This document shows, one piece after another, positions 1 to 8,841 of a stretch of 64,000 nt of DNA. The notes under the pieces were generated by a model. It saw only the letters and a list, made by a program, of their open reading frames with translations, was not told where the DNA came from and searched no databases. This DNA is from an uncultured Ruminococcus sp. (lineage in GTDB: Bacteria > Bacillota > Clostridia > Oscillospirales > Ruminococcaceae). The stretch spans positions 434,001-498,000 of the forward strand of contig NZ_CAKSNX010000001.1 in NCBI RefSeq assembly GCF_934476685.1, written 5' to 3'. Every line of letters begins with the position of its first letter. The first letter of the stretch is position 1. A program made the position numbers and the translations under genes.

Positions 1-2
1 TA

Positions 3-566
3 GGAAACACTGTTATACCTGCATCGAACTATTCTCTCAGCTATGGGGATAATCTTTCGGTAGGTACGGCAAAGGTAACTATAAAGGGCAAAAACAATCT
101 TACGGGCAGCTATGTAAAGAAGTTTGAGATAATCCCACGTTCTGTCGGAAACTGCGATATCGAAATGGAGCAGACAGCATATTTCAACGGCACAAGAATA
201 AAGCCATCGGTTAAGATAGTATGCAACGGAACTGTTCTTTACAGCGGAAATTACACTCTCACTTACAAAAATAATCTTTCAGCAGGCACAGCGTCTGTTG
301 TAATAACAGGAAAAAATAATCTTAAAGGCAACGTAACAAAGACTTTCAAGATAAATCCACGTTCTATAAAGAACTGCACAGTAGAGCTGAAGAAAAACAC
401 ATCTTCACCTGCAAAGCCTTTAGTTTCTGTAAAGATAGGCAGCAATGAGCTTTACAGCGGAAACTACACAGTTTCATATTCTGCAGTATCAAGCGGCAAG
501 GTAACTGTTACAGTTACAGGAAAAGGAAATCTGAAAGACACAGTAAAGCTGACATACACAGTTTAA
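3..566 (+). CDS. Ig-like repeat surface protein, C-terminal fragment
   Basis: The reading frame is open from the first bases of the window, so this is the 3' end of a longer gene; about 187 residues are visible. It holds beta-rich repeats of roughly 80 residues with the recurring pattern SGNYT..Y.NNL..GTA.V.ITGKNNL.G...K.F.I.PRS, typical of MBG/Ig-like modules of clostridial secreted proteins. The last repeat ends in a TVSYSAVSSGKVTVTVTGKG-type block and the protein stops without an LPXTG motif, SLH domain or dockerin. The same repeats, including the near-identical ending, form the tail of the large protein at 59884-63738, so the two are paralogs. Function is probably cell-surface or adhesive, by inference. 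A terminator follows immediately. Confidence 0.85.
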   Translation, partial: GNTVIPASNYSLSYGDNLSVGTAKVTIKGKNNLTGSYVKKFEIIPRSVGNCDIEMEQTAYFNGTRIKPSVKIVCNGTVLYSGNYTLTYKNNLSAGTASVVITGKNNLKGNVTKTFKINPRSIKNCTVELKKNTSSPAKPLVSVKIGSNELYSGNYTVSYSAVSSGKVTVTVTGKGNLKDTVKLTYTV

Positions 567-589
567 GACTATTAAAAACAGTACACAAA

Positions 590-627
590 AACAGGGAAGA
601 TCATATCTCAGATCTTCCCTGTTTTTT
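590..627. terminator. bidirectional intrinsic terminator
   Basis: A perfect 13-bp stem AACAGGGAAGATC / GATCTTCCCTGTT (590-602 and 611-623) with an 8-nt loop and flanking A and T runs lies between the convergent Ig-repeat gene and glgP, so it can end both transcripts. Confidence 0.9.
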
Positions 628-647
628 ATGAAGTTTATTTTATGTTT

Positions 648-3011
648 TTATATCTTCCAGATATTTTCCGCATAGTCCTTTATAGTTCTGTCGGAGGAGA
701 ACTTTCCTGCGTTGCAAATGTTTATCCAGCATTTTTTAGCATAAGCAAGTCTGTCCTTATAATCTGCGTTCATTTTAAGCTTTGCCTCAACATAGCTGTT
801 AAGGTCACCGAGAACGTAATAGTGATCCGGAACGTGCCAGCTTGCACCGTCTGTAAGTGCCTTGTAAAGCTCCTTAAAGCTGCCCTCTTCATTGGAAGGT
901 ACTCCGCCGTCGGAGAAAGTGCCGTCAATAAGCTTGTTAAGAACACGGTTTATCTTTTCGTCCTTGTAGAGTATCTCTCTCGGATCGTAGTTCGGCATTA
1001 TCTCGGCAAGCTCTTCAACTCTTGCGCCGAAGATGTAGTTGTTTTCCTCGCCAGCCTCTTCCGCTATCTCGACGTTTGCGCCGTCATATGTTCCGAGGGT
1101 GCAGGCACCGTTGAGCATAAGCTTCATATTGCCTGTGCCGCTCGCCTCAGTTCCTGCTGTTGATATCTGTTCTGAAACGTCTGCCGCACAAACCAGCTTT
1201 TCGGCATAGGATACGTTGTAGTTTGCGACGAATACGACTTTAAGGAGATCCTTTGTGTCAGGATCGGAGTTCACAAGGTCGCCTATTTCGTTGATAAGCT
1301 TGATTATAGCCTTTGCACGTCTGTATCCGGGAGCGGATTTTGCGCCGAAGATGTAAACGGTAGGTGTGAAATCCTTTATAGAGCCGTCCTTTATGCCGAA
1401 GTAGATGTAAAGGATAGAGAGTGCGTTGAGCAGCTGTCTTTTATATTCGTGCAGACGCTTTATCTGAATATCGAATATCCAGTTCGGATCAATATCCTTG
1501 CCGTCATGCGCCTTGACGAAATCGGCAAGCTGGCACTTCTTTGCTTCCTTTATTGCCATAAACTCTTTCAGAACGGCTTCATCATCAGCATATTTTTCAA
1601 GCTTTTTCAGCTGGTCAAGATCCTTTGCCCAGTCGGCATTTCCAAGCAGGCGAGTCAAAAGTGCGGAAAGCTCAGGGTTGCAGAGGGCAAGCCAGCGGCG
1701 CTGAGTGATGCCGTTTGTCTTGTTCTGGAAACGGTCTGGATAGATCTCATACCACTCTTTAAGAGCGTCATTTTTAAGTATCTCTGTATGGATAGCGGCA
1801 ACGCCGTTTATGTAAGAGGAAACATAGATAGCCATAAATGCCATCTTTACCTGTCCGCCGCCCACAGGGGACATTTTTGATATCTGAGCCTTGTCGATGC
1901 CGAGGGCATACATATCCTTGATGAACTTTTCGTTTATCTGGAGGATAACGGCATATACCTCAGGCAGAATGTTTTCCACAAAGCGGCAGTCCCACTTTTC
2001 AAGAGCCTCAGCCATTATGGTGTGGTTGGTGTAGTTGAATACCTTATGAGCCATATCAAAAGCCTTTTCAAAGCTGTATCCGTTTGAGATAAGCTGTCTT
2101 ATAAGCTCAGGCACAGCGATAACAGGGTGAGTGTCGTTGAGCTGGATAGTGATATAGTCGGCAAGGTTATCAAGTGTGCCGAAACGCTTTTTATGCTTTT
2201 TCAGTATATCTGTAACAGATGCAGCGGAGAAGAAGTATTCCTGTTTAAGACGGAGTATTCTTCCTGCGTCAAAGTTGTCGTTAGGGTAGAGGACTTTTGA
2301 GATGTTCTCAGCGGCAGTTTTTTCGGCAGCGGCTTTTTCAAACGCACCGTTGTTGAAATCTGCAAAATTGAACTCTTCCACAGCCTCAGCCTGCCACAGG
2401 CGGAGCGTACCGATATTCTTTGTGTCGAAGCCTATAACAGGCATATCGTAAGGCACAGCCTTTACGGTCTGGTCGGCATACTTTACGAGAACGGTGTCCT
2501 CGTCCTTGCGCTTTGACCATGGGTCGCCGTATTTCTGCCAGTTATCTGCATATTCGGTCTGAAAACCGTTTTCTATGCCCTGCTTGAAAAGTCCGTACTT
2601 GTATCTTATGCCGTAGCCGTCAAGCGGGATATCGTGTGCGGCTGCGGAATCAAGGAAGCAGGCGGCAAGTCTGCCAAGACCGCCGTTGCCGAGGGCAGCG
2701 TCCTCGATATCTTCAAGGTCGGCAAGACTTCTGCCGTGAGCCTTTAAAGCTTTGTCAACGTCCTCGGTAAGTCCAAGGCAGAGCAGGTTGTTGTAGACAG
2801 CTCTTCCCATAAGGAACTCCATAGAGAGGTAGCAGGCACGTCTGCCCGAAAGGTGCTTTTCCCTGCTGTCGCTCCAGTCGGAGTCGATATATTCCATAAC
2901 TACTGAGGAAATGCTCTCGTGGAGCTGCCACGATGCGGCATTTTCTATGGAAACGGAATATTTTCTTCTGAGATCCTCCGCCAGTCTTGTCTGAAACTCT
3001 TTATTATCCAT
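648..3011 (-). CDS. glgP: glycogen/maltodextrin phosphorylase (GT35)
   Basis: The 787-residue product is a PLP-dependent alpha-glucan phosphorylase, releasing glucose-1-phosphate from glycogen or maltodextrins in the cytoplasm. The GT35 signature EASGTGNMKLMLNG, with the PLP-binding lysine, sits near residue 640, and the N-terminal block GNGGLGRLAACFLDS is intact. Length is normal to slightly short for the family (about 790-840). I chose the ATG at 3011 because an AAAGGA ribosome site lies 9 nt upstream; the in-frame TTG at 3029 would overlap that site. It follows malQ by 30 nt on the same strand, forming a malQ-glgP operon for storage polysaccharide or maltodextrin use. Glycogen versus maltodextrin preference cannot be read from sequence alone. 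Confidence 0.96.
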   Translation of the reverse strand: MDNKEFQTRLAEDLRRKYSVSIENAASWQLHESISSVVMEYIDSDWSDSREKHLSGRRACYLSMEFLMGRAVYNNLLCLGLTEDVDKALKAHGRSLADLEDIEDAALGNGGLGRLAACFLDSAAAHDIPLDGYGIRYKYGLFKQGIENGFQTEYADNWQKYGDPWSKRKDEDTVLVKYADQTVKAVPYDMPVIGFDTKNIGTLRLWQAEAVEEFNFADFNNGAFEKAAAEKTAAENISKVLYPNDNFDAGRILRLKQEYFFSAASVTDILKKHKKRFGTLDNLADYITIQLNDTHPVIAVPELIRQLISNGYSFEKAFDMAHKVFNYTNHTIMAEALEKWDCRFVENILPEVYAVILQINEKFIKDMYALGIDKAQISKMSPVGGGQVKMAFMAIYVSSYINGVAAIHTEILKNDALKEWYEIYPDRFQNKTNGITQRRWLALCNPELSALLTRLLGNADWAKDLDQLKKLEKYADDEAVLKEFMAIKEAKKCQLADFVKAHDGKDIDPNWIFDIQIKRLHEYKRQLLNALSILYIYFGIKDGSIKDFTPTVYIFGAKSAPGYRRAKAIIKLINEIGDLVNSDPDTKDLLKVVFVANYNVSYAEKLVCAADVSEQISTAGTEASGTGNMKLMLNGACTLGTYDGANVEIAEEAGEENNYIFGARVEELAEIMPNYDPREILYKDEKINRVLNKLIDGTFSDGGVPSNEEGSFKELYKALTDGASWHVPDHYYVLGDLNSYVEAKLKMNADYKDRLAYAKKCWINICNAGKFSSDRTIKDYAENIWKI

Positions 3012-3041
3012 ATCATCTAATCCTTTCAATTTGGTGTGCCG

Positions 3042-4529
3042 TCAGGCAGGACTTCTTCCGTATGTATCGGTCAGCTTTGCAAGCTTTTTCTCAAGCTTGC
3101 TGTTTAAAGCGGACATATCCTCCAGCCGCCATTTCCAGTTTTCGCCCACAGTAGACGGTGTGTTCATTCTTGCGGAAGAGTCAAGCTCAAGTATATCCTG
3201 CATCTGAGTGATAGCCGTATCTGAAATGCTTGCCCAGCAAAGTCTTATCATACCCCAGACAATATCGTTCGTGTTCTTTACATTAAGATACTCCTTGCAG
3301 TATTTAACGGTTTTCTCATCGGCGGACTTTATCCAGCCTGCAATAGTTTCATTGTCATGAGTTCCCGTATAGCATATGCTGTTGGAAGTCTTGTAGTTGT
3401 GGGGGAGATAAACGTTCTGCGGGTCGGAATCAAAGGCAAATTCAAGTATCTTCATACCCGGATAGCCTGCTGAGTCCAGCATTTTTGTTACCTTTTTGGT
3501 GAGGAATCCAAGGTCCTCGGCGATGATGTCAAGGTCGCCCAGCTTTTTGTTTATTTCCTTGAAAAGCTTCATATCAGGACCTTTGCGCCACTGACCTTTT
3601 CTTGCGTTCTTTGCGCCGTAAGGTATGCAGTAGTAGCTTTCAAAACCTCTGAAATGGTCTATCCTTACTGTGTCATATATCTCGAAAGCAGACTTTATCC
3701 TGTCCACCCACCAGCGGTATTTCTCCTTAGCCATAACGTCCCAGCGGTAGAGCGGGTTTCCCCACAGCTGACCGTCCTCGGAGAATACATCGGGGGGACA
3801 TCCTGCTACCTCAACAGGCTTTTTGTCGCCGTCAAGATAGAAATACTGCGGTGTTGCCCATACATCTGCGCTGTCGTATGCACAGTAGATAGGGATATCG
3901 CCGATTATGCTTATGCCCTTGTCGTTTGCATACTTTTTCAGCTTTTTCCACTGCTTGAAGTATTCATACTGTACAAAGCACCAGAAGTCGATATCGTCGG
4001 CATATTTTTTCGACGCTTGTTTTACAGCCTTCGGCTTTCTCAACCTCAGACAGTCCTCCCATTCGTACCATGCTTTACCGTCATGGGCGAATTTAAGGGA
4101 CATAAACAGACCGTATTCATAAAGCCAGTCCTTGTTTTCAATAACGAATTTTGCGTAGCCCTTTGCAGGCTTTTTTCTGAAACGCTTGTGTGCGATCTTC
4201 AGAACGCCGAAAATATTTTCATATATTTTTCCGTAATCAACAGAGCCTTTTTCGCTGCCCCAGTCGATATCTTTGTATTCCTCCGCTTTCAGGAGCCCGT
4301 CGCTTTCGAGAGTTTCAAAGTCTATAAAATACGGGTTTCCTGCATGGGTGGAAAAGCTCTGATAAGGGGAATCGCCATAGCTGGTAGGGGATACGGGGAG
4401 TATCTGCCAGCAGCTCTGCTTTGCAGCAGCGAGGAAGTCAACGAAGCTGTAAGCCTCTTTTCCCATCTTACCTATTCCGTAATCATTCGGAAGAGATGAG
4501 ATATGCATTAAAATGCCGCTTTTTCTCAT
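3042..4529 (-). CDS. malQ: 4-alpha-glucanotransferase (amylomaltase, GH77)
   Basis: The 495-residue protein has the GH77 catalytic blocks in order: VRIDHFRGF (nucleophile Asp), IAEDLGFLT (acid/base Glu) and TGTHDNET (transition-state Asp). It transfers alpha-1,4-glucan segments between maltodextrins, producing chains that the neighbouring phosphorylase can degrade. Length is standard for the bacterial family. The ATG at 4529 has an AAGGAG site about 12 nt upstream. It is the first gene of a two-gene operon with glgP, preceded by a TTGCCA-N17-TATAAT promoter at 4562-4590. Nothing is odd about it. Confidence 0.96.
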   Translation of the reverse strand: MRKSGILMHISSLPNDYGIGKMGKEAYSFVDFLAAAKQSCWQILPVSPTSYGDSPYQSFSTHAGNPYFIDFETLESDGLLKAEEYKDIDWGSEKGSVDYGKIYENIFGVLKIAHKRFRKKPAKGYAKFVIENKDWLYEYGLFMSLKFAHDGKAWYEWEDCLRLRKPKAVKQASKKYADDIDFWCFVQYEYFKQWKKLKKYANDKGISIIGDIPIYCAYDSADVWATPQYFYLDGDKKPVEVAGCPPDVFSEDGQLWGNPLYRWDVMAKEKYRWWVDRIKSAFEIYDTVRIDHFRGFESYYCIPYGAKNARKGQWRKGPDMKLFKEINKKLGDLDIIAEDLGFLTKKVTKMLDSAGYPGMKILEFAFDSDPQNVYLPHNYKTSNSICYTGTHDNETIAGWIKSADEKTVKYCKEYLNVKNTNDIVWGMIRLCWASISDTAITQMQDILELDSSARMNTPSTVGENWKWRLEDMSALNSKLEKKLAKLTDTYGRSPA

Positions 4530-4561
4530 AATAGATCTGCTCCTTCCATATACATATCACT

Positions 4562-4590
4562 ATTATACTACATCTGAATTTATTTGGCAA
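4562..4590 (-). promoter_or_regulatory. sigma-A promoter for malQ-glgP
   Basis: On the minus strand the sequence reads TTGCCA, a 17-bp spacer, then TATAAT, ending 33 bp before the malQ ATG. Confidence 0.75.
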
Positions 4591-4654
4591 TAGTCAAAAT
4601 GTCTGTTTTTTACCGCTTTTTCCCGATGAACAGCGGTTTTGTGAAAATATACTA

Positions 4655-4683
4655 TTGATTTTTTTGAAAGTCTGTTATATAAT
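4655..4683 (+). promoter_or_regulatory. sigma-A promoter for the FemAB gene
   Basis: TTGATT (4655-4660), a 17-bp spacer and a perfect TATAAT (4678-4683) lie 38 bp before the start codon of the peptidoglycan-ligase gene, divergent from the malQ promoter. Confidence 0.8.
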
Positions 4684-4721
4684 GATTATTGTATATAATT
4701 TTCAGAGAGGAATATCAAATT

Positions 4722-5843
4722 ATGGAGATCATAAATAAATCAGACGCCAAGGTGCTTGAAGAGTATGAAGAGTTTGCGAAAAACAGCAAATACGGAAACT
4801 TCATGCAGTCGCTCAGATGGCCTAAGGTAAAGGATAACTGGGGCTGGGACGCTGTTATATCACGCAGTGCTGACGGCAGCATAAGAGGCGTTTGTCTTGT
4901 GATTATAAAGAAGATACCTATATTCGGCTGTACGTTCCTGTATGCTCCTCACGGCCCTGTATGTGACTGGAGCGATAAGGAAGTTATGGCTGATCTCTTC
5001 GAGGGCATAAAGGTGCTTGCGAAGAAGTACAAGGCTTATCAGTTTATGTGGGATCCGCCTTTTGAAGAGGGCGAGGAGGAGCGTTCAAAGATAATAAAGG
5101 ATATGGGATTTACTCATATCGACGACGCACCTGAGCTTTCTACAATTCAGGCTAGAAACAACTATATGCTGAGAAATATCGAGGGCAAGACTCCCGATGA
5201 GGTAATGGCAACATTCAAGCCTGACTGGAGAAACAGAATAAGAAAAGCAGGCAGAAAGGGCGTTTACTGCAAGGTGTGCGGTACAGAGGCTCTTGATGAT
5301 TTCTATCCGCTTATGGAGGCAACAGGTATCCGTGACGGATTTTCCATAAGAGGAAAGGAATACTTTGTAAAGTTCATAAACGGTCTTGGTCCTGAACATT
5401 GTCACCTCTTTATGTGCTATACAGAGGAGGACGGCAAGGAGATACCTCTTTCGGGCGCAGTTACTACTCAGTATGCAGGAAAGACCTGTTATGTTTACGG
5501 TGCGTCTGCAAACCACCACAGAAATCTCTATCCAAACTATCTTATGCAGTGGACAATGATAAACTGGGCGATAGAGGGCGGAAACTATATATACGATTTT
5601 CAGGGCATACCGTTCTACAAGGACGAAACTAACCCGAACTACGGCGTATACAAATTCAAGAAGGGATTCAACGGCGAGGTCGTTACTTATGCCGGTGAGT
5701 ATTTCTACATTTTCAAGCCTTTTATGAAGAAGATAGTAGACCTTTGCGAGAAGATCGTAATGGGTATCCACGAGAAGAAGAGATTAAAGCTTGTGGCTAA
5801 CCGCAACAAGGACTATGATGAAACTGCGGCGAAAAAGTCCTGA
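4722..5843 (+). CDS. FemAB-family aminoacyltransferase (peptidoglycan bridge ligase type)
   Basis: The 373-residue product resembles FemA/FemX proteins, which add amino acids from aminoacyl-tRNA to the peptidoglycan cross-bridge on the cytoplasmic face of the membrane. Supporting features are the paired GNAT-like halves, the N-terminal GNFMQSLRWPKVKDNWGW block, the central FKPDWRNRIRKAGRKGV block and a C-terminal NYLMQWTMINWAIEGG...YDFQG block characteristic of the family. The ATG at 4722 is preferred over an in-frame TTG at 4689 because GAGAGG lies about 10 nt before it. The gene is monocistronic, with its own promoter and a following terminator. Which residue is transferred cannot be predicted; some family members act in other aminoacylations. 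Confidence 0.85.
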   Translation: MEIINKSDAKVLEEYEEFAKNSKYGNFMQSLRWPKVKDNWGWDAVISRSADGSIRGVCLVIIKKIPIFGCTFLYAPHGPVCDWSDKEVMADLFEGIKVLAKKYKAYQFMWDPPFEEGEEERSKIIKDMGFTHIDDAPELSTIQARNNYMLRNIEGKTPDEVMATFKPDWRNRIRKAGRKGVYCKVCGTEALDDFYPLMEATGIRDGFSIRGKEYFVKFINGLGPEHCHLFMCYTEEDGKEIPLSGAVTTQYAGKTCYVYGASANHHRNLYPNYLMQWTMINWAIEGGNYIYDFQGIPFYKDETNPNYGVYKFKKGFNGEVVTYAGEYFYIFKPFMKKIVDLCEKIVMGIHEKKRLKLVANRNKDYDETAAKKS

Positions 5844-5870
5844 TAAATTGATATAAGGATATAAAAAACT

Positions 5871-5897
5871 AGGGCGGCATATTGCACCGCCCTTTTT
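5871..5897 (+). terminator. intrinsic terminator
   Basis: AGGGCGG / CCGCCCT (5871-5877, 5887-5893) with a 9-nt loop is followed by a T run, just upstream of the next gene. Confidence 0.8.
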
Positions 5898-5915
5898 GCA
5901 TAAGGAGGCTTTTTG

Positions 5916-7064
5916 ATGAAACTGTTCTATTCGGATATTTTTGATAATTTCAGATGCACCTGCTCGGAATGTAAGGACAACTGCTGCAAGATAGGCTGGG
6001 ATATCGAGATCGACGACAAGACTCTTGATTTTTACCGTTCGGGAAATGATGAGCTTTGCAGAAAACTTGTGGAAAATATCTATGAGGAGGACGGCTGTCA
6101 TTATATGCGGCAGGAGGGCGGATGTCCATTTATGAATGAAAAGGGATTATGCTCTGTTCAGCTTAAATACGGTGAGGAGCATATATCGGATATATGCAGG
6201 GAGCATCCTCGGTTCTATGAATGGTTCGGAGATTATAAGGAGGCAGGAGTAGGACTTAGCTGTGAGGAAGTATGCAGAATGATAACGGAGCATCCTGCGC
6301 CTATGCTTTTTACTGAGCGTGAAATAGATGAAGAGCCTGACGATCTGGAATTTGATCCCGATATGCTTTTGGCAGTAAAGAAGATACGCAGCAGGCTTAT
6401 CGACGTTATGCAGAACAGAGGTCTTAGCGTAAGCGAAAGGCTGTGTGTGCTGCTTTATTCCACGGAGGATATAGATGACGCTGTTTTTTCTGAGGACAGG
6501 GAGCGTTTAAAGCACATTTCGGGTATGCTCGCAATAGACGGTTTCCTTATAGAGATAATAAACGAGTGGAGCAGGGAATACAGGGAGAATGGTGCGGCTG
6601 AAAAAAGGCTGAACGCTTATAAAACTGCGGCGGGACTTTTCTCTGAAATGGACTATCTTAATACTGAGCTGCGTGAGATGTATGGATACGCAAAGGAAAA
6701 TATCCGTGAGATACTTGCGGAGGAAAAGCAGTTCGATAGGCTGTACAGCGAGGATCAGTTTGAGCTGGAGCATATTACGGTATACTATCTGTTCCGGTAT
6801 TTTATAAAAGCTGTAAGGGACTATGACGCTGCGCCGAAGATATATTTTGCGGTGCTTTGCACGATAATGACAAAGCTGCTGTTTCAGGTCTGTCTGCATA
6901 AGACGGGAAAACTGCCTGCGAGGGAAAAACGTGCGGAGCTTATAAAGGAATTTTCCAAGGAGATAGAGTATTCAGAGGATAATACAGAAAAAATATTTGA
7001 ATGGTTTTCGGAGAACGAGCAGAATTTTGATATGCTCTGCTCAATGCTGGGGAGTGAGATGTGA
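5916..7064 (+). CDS. FliB-like protein lysine N-methylase (Cys-cluster family)
   Basis: The 382-residue protein matches the FliB/YkgJ-type family, named for flagellin lysine-N-methylase, whose conserved cysteines bind an Fe-S cluster. Visible blocks are CTCSECKDNCCKIGWDIEID near the N-terminus, GGCPFMNEKGLCSVQ, ISDICREHPRFYEW and GLSCEEVCRMI. The ATG at 5916 has a strong AAGGAGG 7 nt upstream. The stop overlaps the next start (TGATG), so a small downstream gene is probably co-translated. There is no flagellin or other motility gene in the window, so the methylated substrate is unknown and may not be flagellin; many non-motile clostridia carry such genes. Family confidence is high, function only moderate. 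Confidence 0.8.
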   Translation: MKLFYSDIFDNFRCTCSECKDNCCKIGWDIEIDDKTLDFYRSGNDELCRKLVENIYEEDGCHYMRQEGGCPFMNEKGLCSVQLKYGEEHISDICREHPRFYEWFGDYKEAGVGLSCEEVCRMITEHPAPMLFTEREIDEEPDDLEFDPDMLLAVKKIRSRLIDVMQNRGLSVSERLCVLLYSTEDIDDAVFSEDRERLKHISGMLAIDGFLIEIINEWSREYRENGAAEKRLNAYKTAAGLFSEMDYLNTELREMYGYAKENIREILAEEKQFDRLYSEDQFELEHITVYYLFRYFIKAVRDYDAAPKIYFAVLCTIMTKLLFQVCLHKTGKLPAREKRAELIKEFSKEIEYSEDNTEKIFEWFSENEQNFDMLCSMLGSEM

Positions 7065-7303
7065 TGCCGCTGTTTTCGGGATTGTTCACAAGTGAAAAAA
7101 ATAAAAAGAAAAGCAGGATACCGTCAGGCTGTGAGGATATGGAAGTAAGGATAATGTCCTCCACTTGCACAGGGGAAAAGACCATAGGCTTTTATAATCG
7201 AAAAACAAGGGAGCTTATGTACACCGAGCTTGTCCGTTCGCAGGCTGACATAGACGCTTTCTATGAAAAATACGGTCTTGAAAGATCTGAAAAATCAAAA
7301 TAA
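7064..7303 (+). CDS. small hypothetical protein coupled to the FliB-like gene
   Basis: A 79-residue, basic, probably soluble protein that I do not recognise. Its ATG at 7064 shares one base with the stop of the FliB-like gene (TGATG), implying coupled translation. It has a Lys-rich patch near residues 13-18 and a C-terminal part with FYNRKTRELMYTELV and ADIDAFYEKYGLE; no membrane segment or signal peptide is visible. Tight coupling suggests a role with the methylase, perhaps as substrate or adaptor, but that is a guess. The ORF has ordinary base composition and is followed by a terminator. Confidence 0.65.
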   Translation: MPLFSGLFTSEKNKKKSRIPSGCEDMEVRIMSSTCTGEKTIGFYNRKTRELMYTELVRSQADIDAFYEKYGLERSEKSK

Positions 7304-7321
7304 GCATAAATTAGCATATAA

Positions 7322-7368
7322 AAAACAGGCTGCTCTCAAATGTGAACTGAGAACAGCCTGTTTTATTT
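7322..7368. terminator. bidirectional intrinsic terminator
   Basis: AAAACAGGCTG / CAGCCTGTTTT (7322-7332, 7354-7364) with an additional inner TCTCA/TGAGA pairing and flanking A and T runs lies between convergent genes. Confidence 0.85.
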
Positions 7369-7384
7369 TAATTCATATTTGAAA

Positions 7385-8608
7385 TTACTGAGCCAGCGGG
7401 AATATCTTTTCAGGGCAGATAGTCATCATCTTTTTGATAGCAGGCTGGATATCTGTCCAGAGTCCGCAGCCGTCGTCAGAACCGCTTGTTTTCCAAGCGA
7501 ATACGCCGTTGTAACCGTTGTTGTATGCCTCTTCATATGCGCTTACTACATCGTAAGACGGATTGTCGGACGCAACAGCAGGCATTTCACCGATAACGGC
7601 AGGCTTCGTTCCGTCAAGACCGAAGTCAACAGGTGTCTTTTCGTAGATAGTACCCCAGTTAGGTATCATCCATGAATACCAGTGTGTGGAATAGAAGTCA
7701 ACGTAAGCAAGTTCCTTCTTGTACTTTGAGTTGTCGCCAAGAACGCTCTGAAGCTCTTCATCTGAGATCTTGTTGCCCATCTGTGAGTCAGAGTTATACT
7801 TTATCATACCCATTCCGACAGTAACGAGAACGTCTGAATTTTCGTGGATAGCGGCTGCAGCCTTTGCGTAGTAGCTTTCAAGATAGAGCCAGTCAAGCTT
7901 TCCGCACTCATCATTTTCAACTATCCAGTCAGGCTCGTTGCAGAGGTCGATGCTCCACAGATAGTCGCAGGCATCATATCTCTTTACCAGAGGAATGATA
8001 TAGTTGTCAACGTACTGATCTACCTTTTCATCGTCCTGAATGAGCGTTCTCCATGACTGATAGGTCTCATTTGTTTCCTTGTAGTGGTCAAAGGACTGAA
8101 CGGTAGCCATTATGTAGATCTGATACTGTTCAGCGAGAAGCATAAGGTCGTCAAGATCTTCCCAGTGAGCGGTGGTAGCGCCCTCAAATGTGCCGTCGGC
8201 AGAGATGACCATACCTGTGTCGCCGTTGCATGAGATCCATATTCTTGCGGCATTTACACCAGCTTCATGGAGCTTAGAGAAGTGATCGTTCCAGAACTCG
8301 AAGTTAAATCCGCCGCCGAAATCGTTCCACTGATCCCAAGGTGTGTTTACGCCGTTGAACCATATATCCTTGCCGTCTACCATAAACTTTGTGCCGTCAA
8401 CAGTTACCTTTGCTGTGCCGTCGCAGTTAGTTGTGTAGTCCTTTTCAGGCATTGCAGTTTCGGAGTTTGCAGTCTGTGCAGATGAACTGTCCGCAGCATT
8501 GCTGTTTGCGTCAGCTTTAGATGAGCTGCTGTTGTCCTCACCGCAGCCTGCACAGCAGAACAGCATGAGCGCGGCTGCAAGACCTGCGGTTATTCTTTTT
8601 ATTTTCAT
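7385..8608 (-). CDS. glycoside hydrolase family 5-like lipoprotein
   Basis: The 407-residue product has a lipoprotein signal (MKIKRITAGL..., lipobox ending CCAGC, cysteine about residue 20), a Ser/Asn/Ala-rich linker, and a GH5-type TIM barrel. Family marks are the N-terminal NGVNTPWDQWNDFG, AGVNAARIWISCNGD, the acid/base region LWSIDLCNEPDW and the nucleophile region PAVIGEMPA preceded by THWYSWM. This arrangement fits secreted beta-mannanases and related endo-beta-glycanases, anchored outside the membrane; the substrate cannot be fixed. The start is the ATG at 8608, preceded by GAAAGG; an upstream in-frame start at 8632 gives a non-signal extension. Its own promoter lies at 8667-8695. It is monocistronic. 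Confidence 0.88.
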   Translation of the reverse strand: MKIKRITAGLAAALMLFCCAGCGEDNSSSSKADANSNAADSSSAQTANSETAMPEKDYTTNCDGTAKVTVDGTKFMVDGKDIWFNGVNTPWDQWNDFGGGFNFEFWNDHFSKLHEAGVNAARIWISCNGDTGMVISADGTFEGATTAHWEDLDDLMLLAEQYQIYIMATVQSFDHYKETNETYQSWRTLIQDDEKVDQYVDNYIIPLVKRYDACDYLWSIDLCNEPDWIVENDECGKLDWLYLESYYAKAAAAIHENSDVLVTVGMGMIKYNSDSQMGNKISDEELQSVLGDNSKYKKELAYVDFYSTHWYSWMIPNWGTIYEKTPVDFGLDGTKPAVIGEMPAVASDNPSYDVVSAYEEAYNNGYNGVFAWKTSGSDDGCGLWTDIQPAIKKMMTICPEKIFPLAQ

Positions 8609-8666
8609 ATTAATACCTTTCCTTTCGATCAACAGATCATATTTTTGTTATAAGTTCATAAAAGTA

Positions 8667-8695
8667 ATTATAGCACATTGTTTTTGTTTTTTCAA
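8667..8695 (-). promoter_or_regulatory. sigma-A promoter for the GH5 lipoprotein
   Basis: On the minus strand: TTGAAA, 17-bp spacer, TATAAT. The -10 ends 58 bp before the chosen ATG. Confidence 0.78.
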
Positions 8696-8841
8696 TAGAT
8701 TTTAACACATATGACCATTTACAGAGGGAGAATTTTGTGGGCAGGCAGAAAATTCAAAAAAACTTTACAAAATCCGAGGGGAGTTGTGATATAATATAAG
8801 TTGATTTTTTGGCAATGTTTTTTTGAAAGGAACGAGTATAA

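Noticed and set aside
3654..4499. 281-codon frame opposite malQ
   Set aside because: Antisense shadow of a well-conserved GH77 gene.
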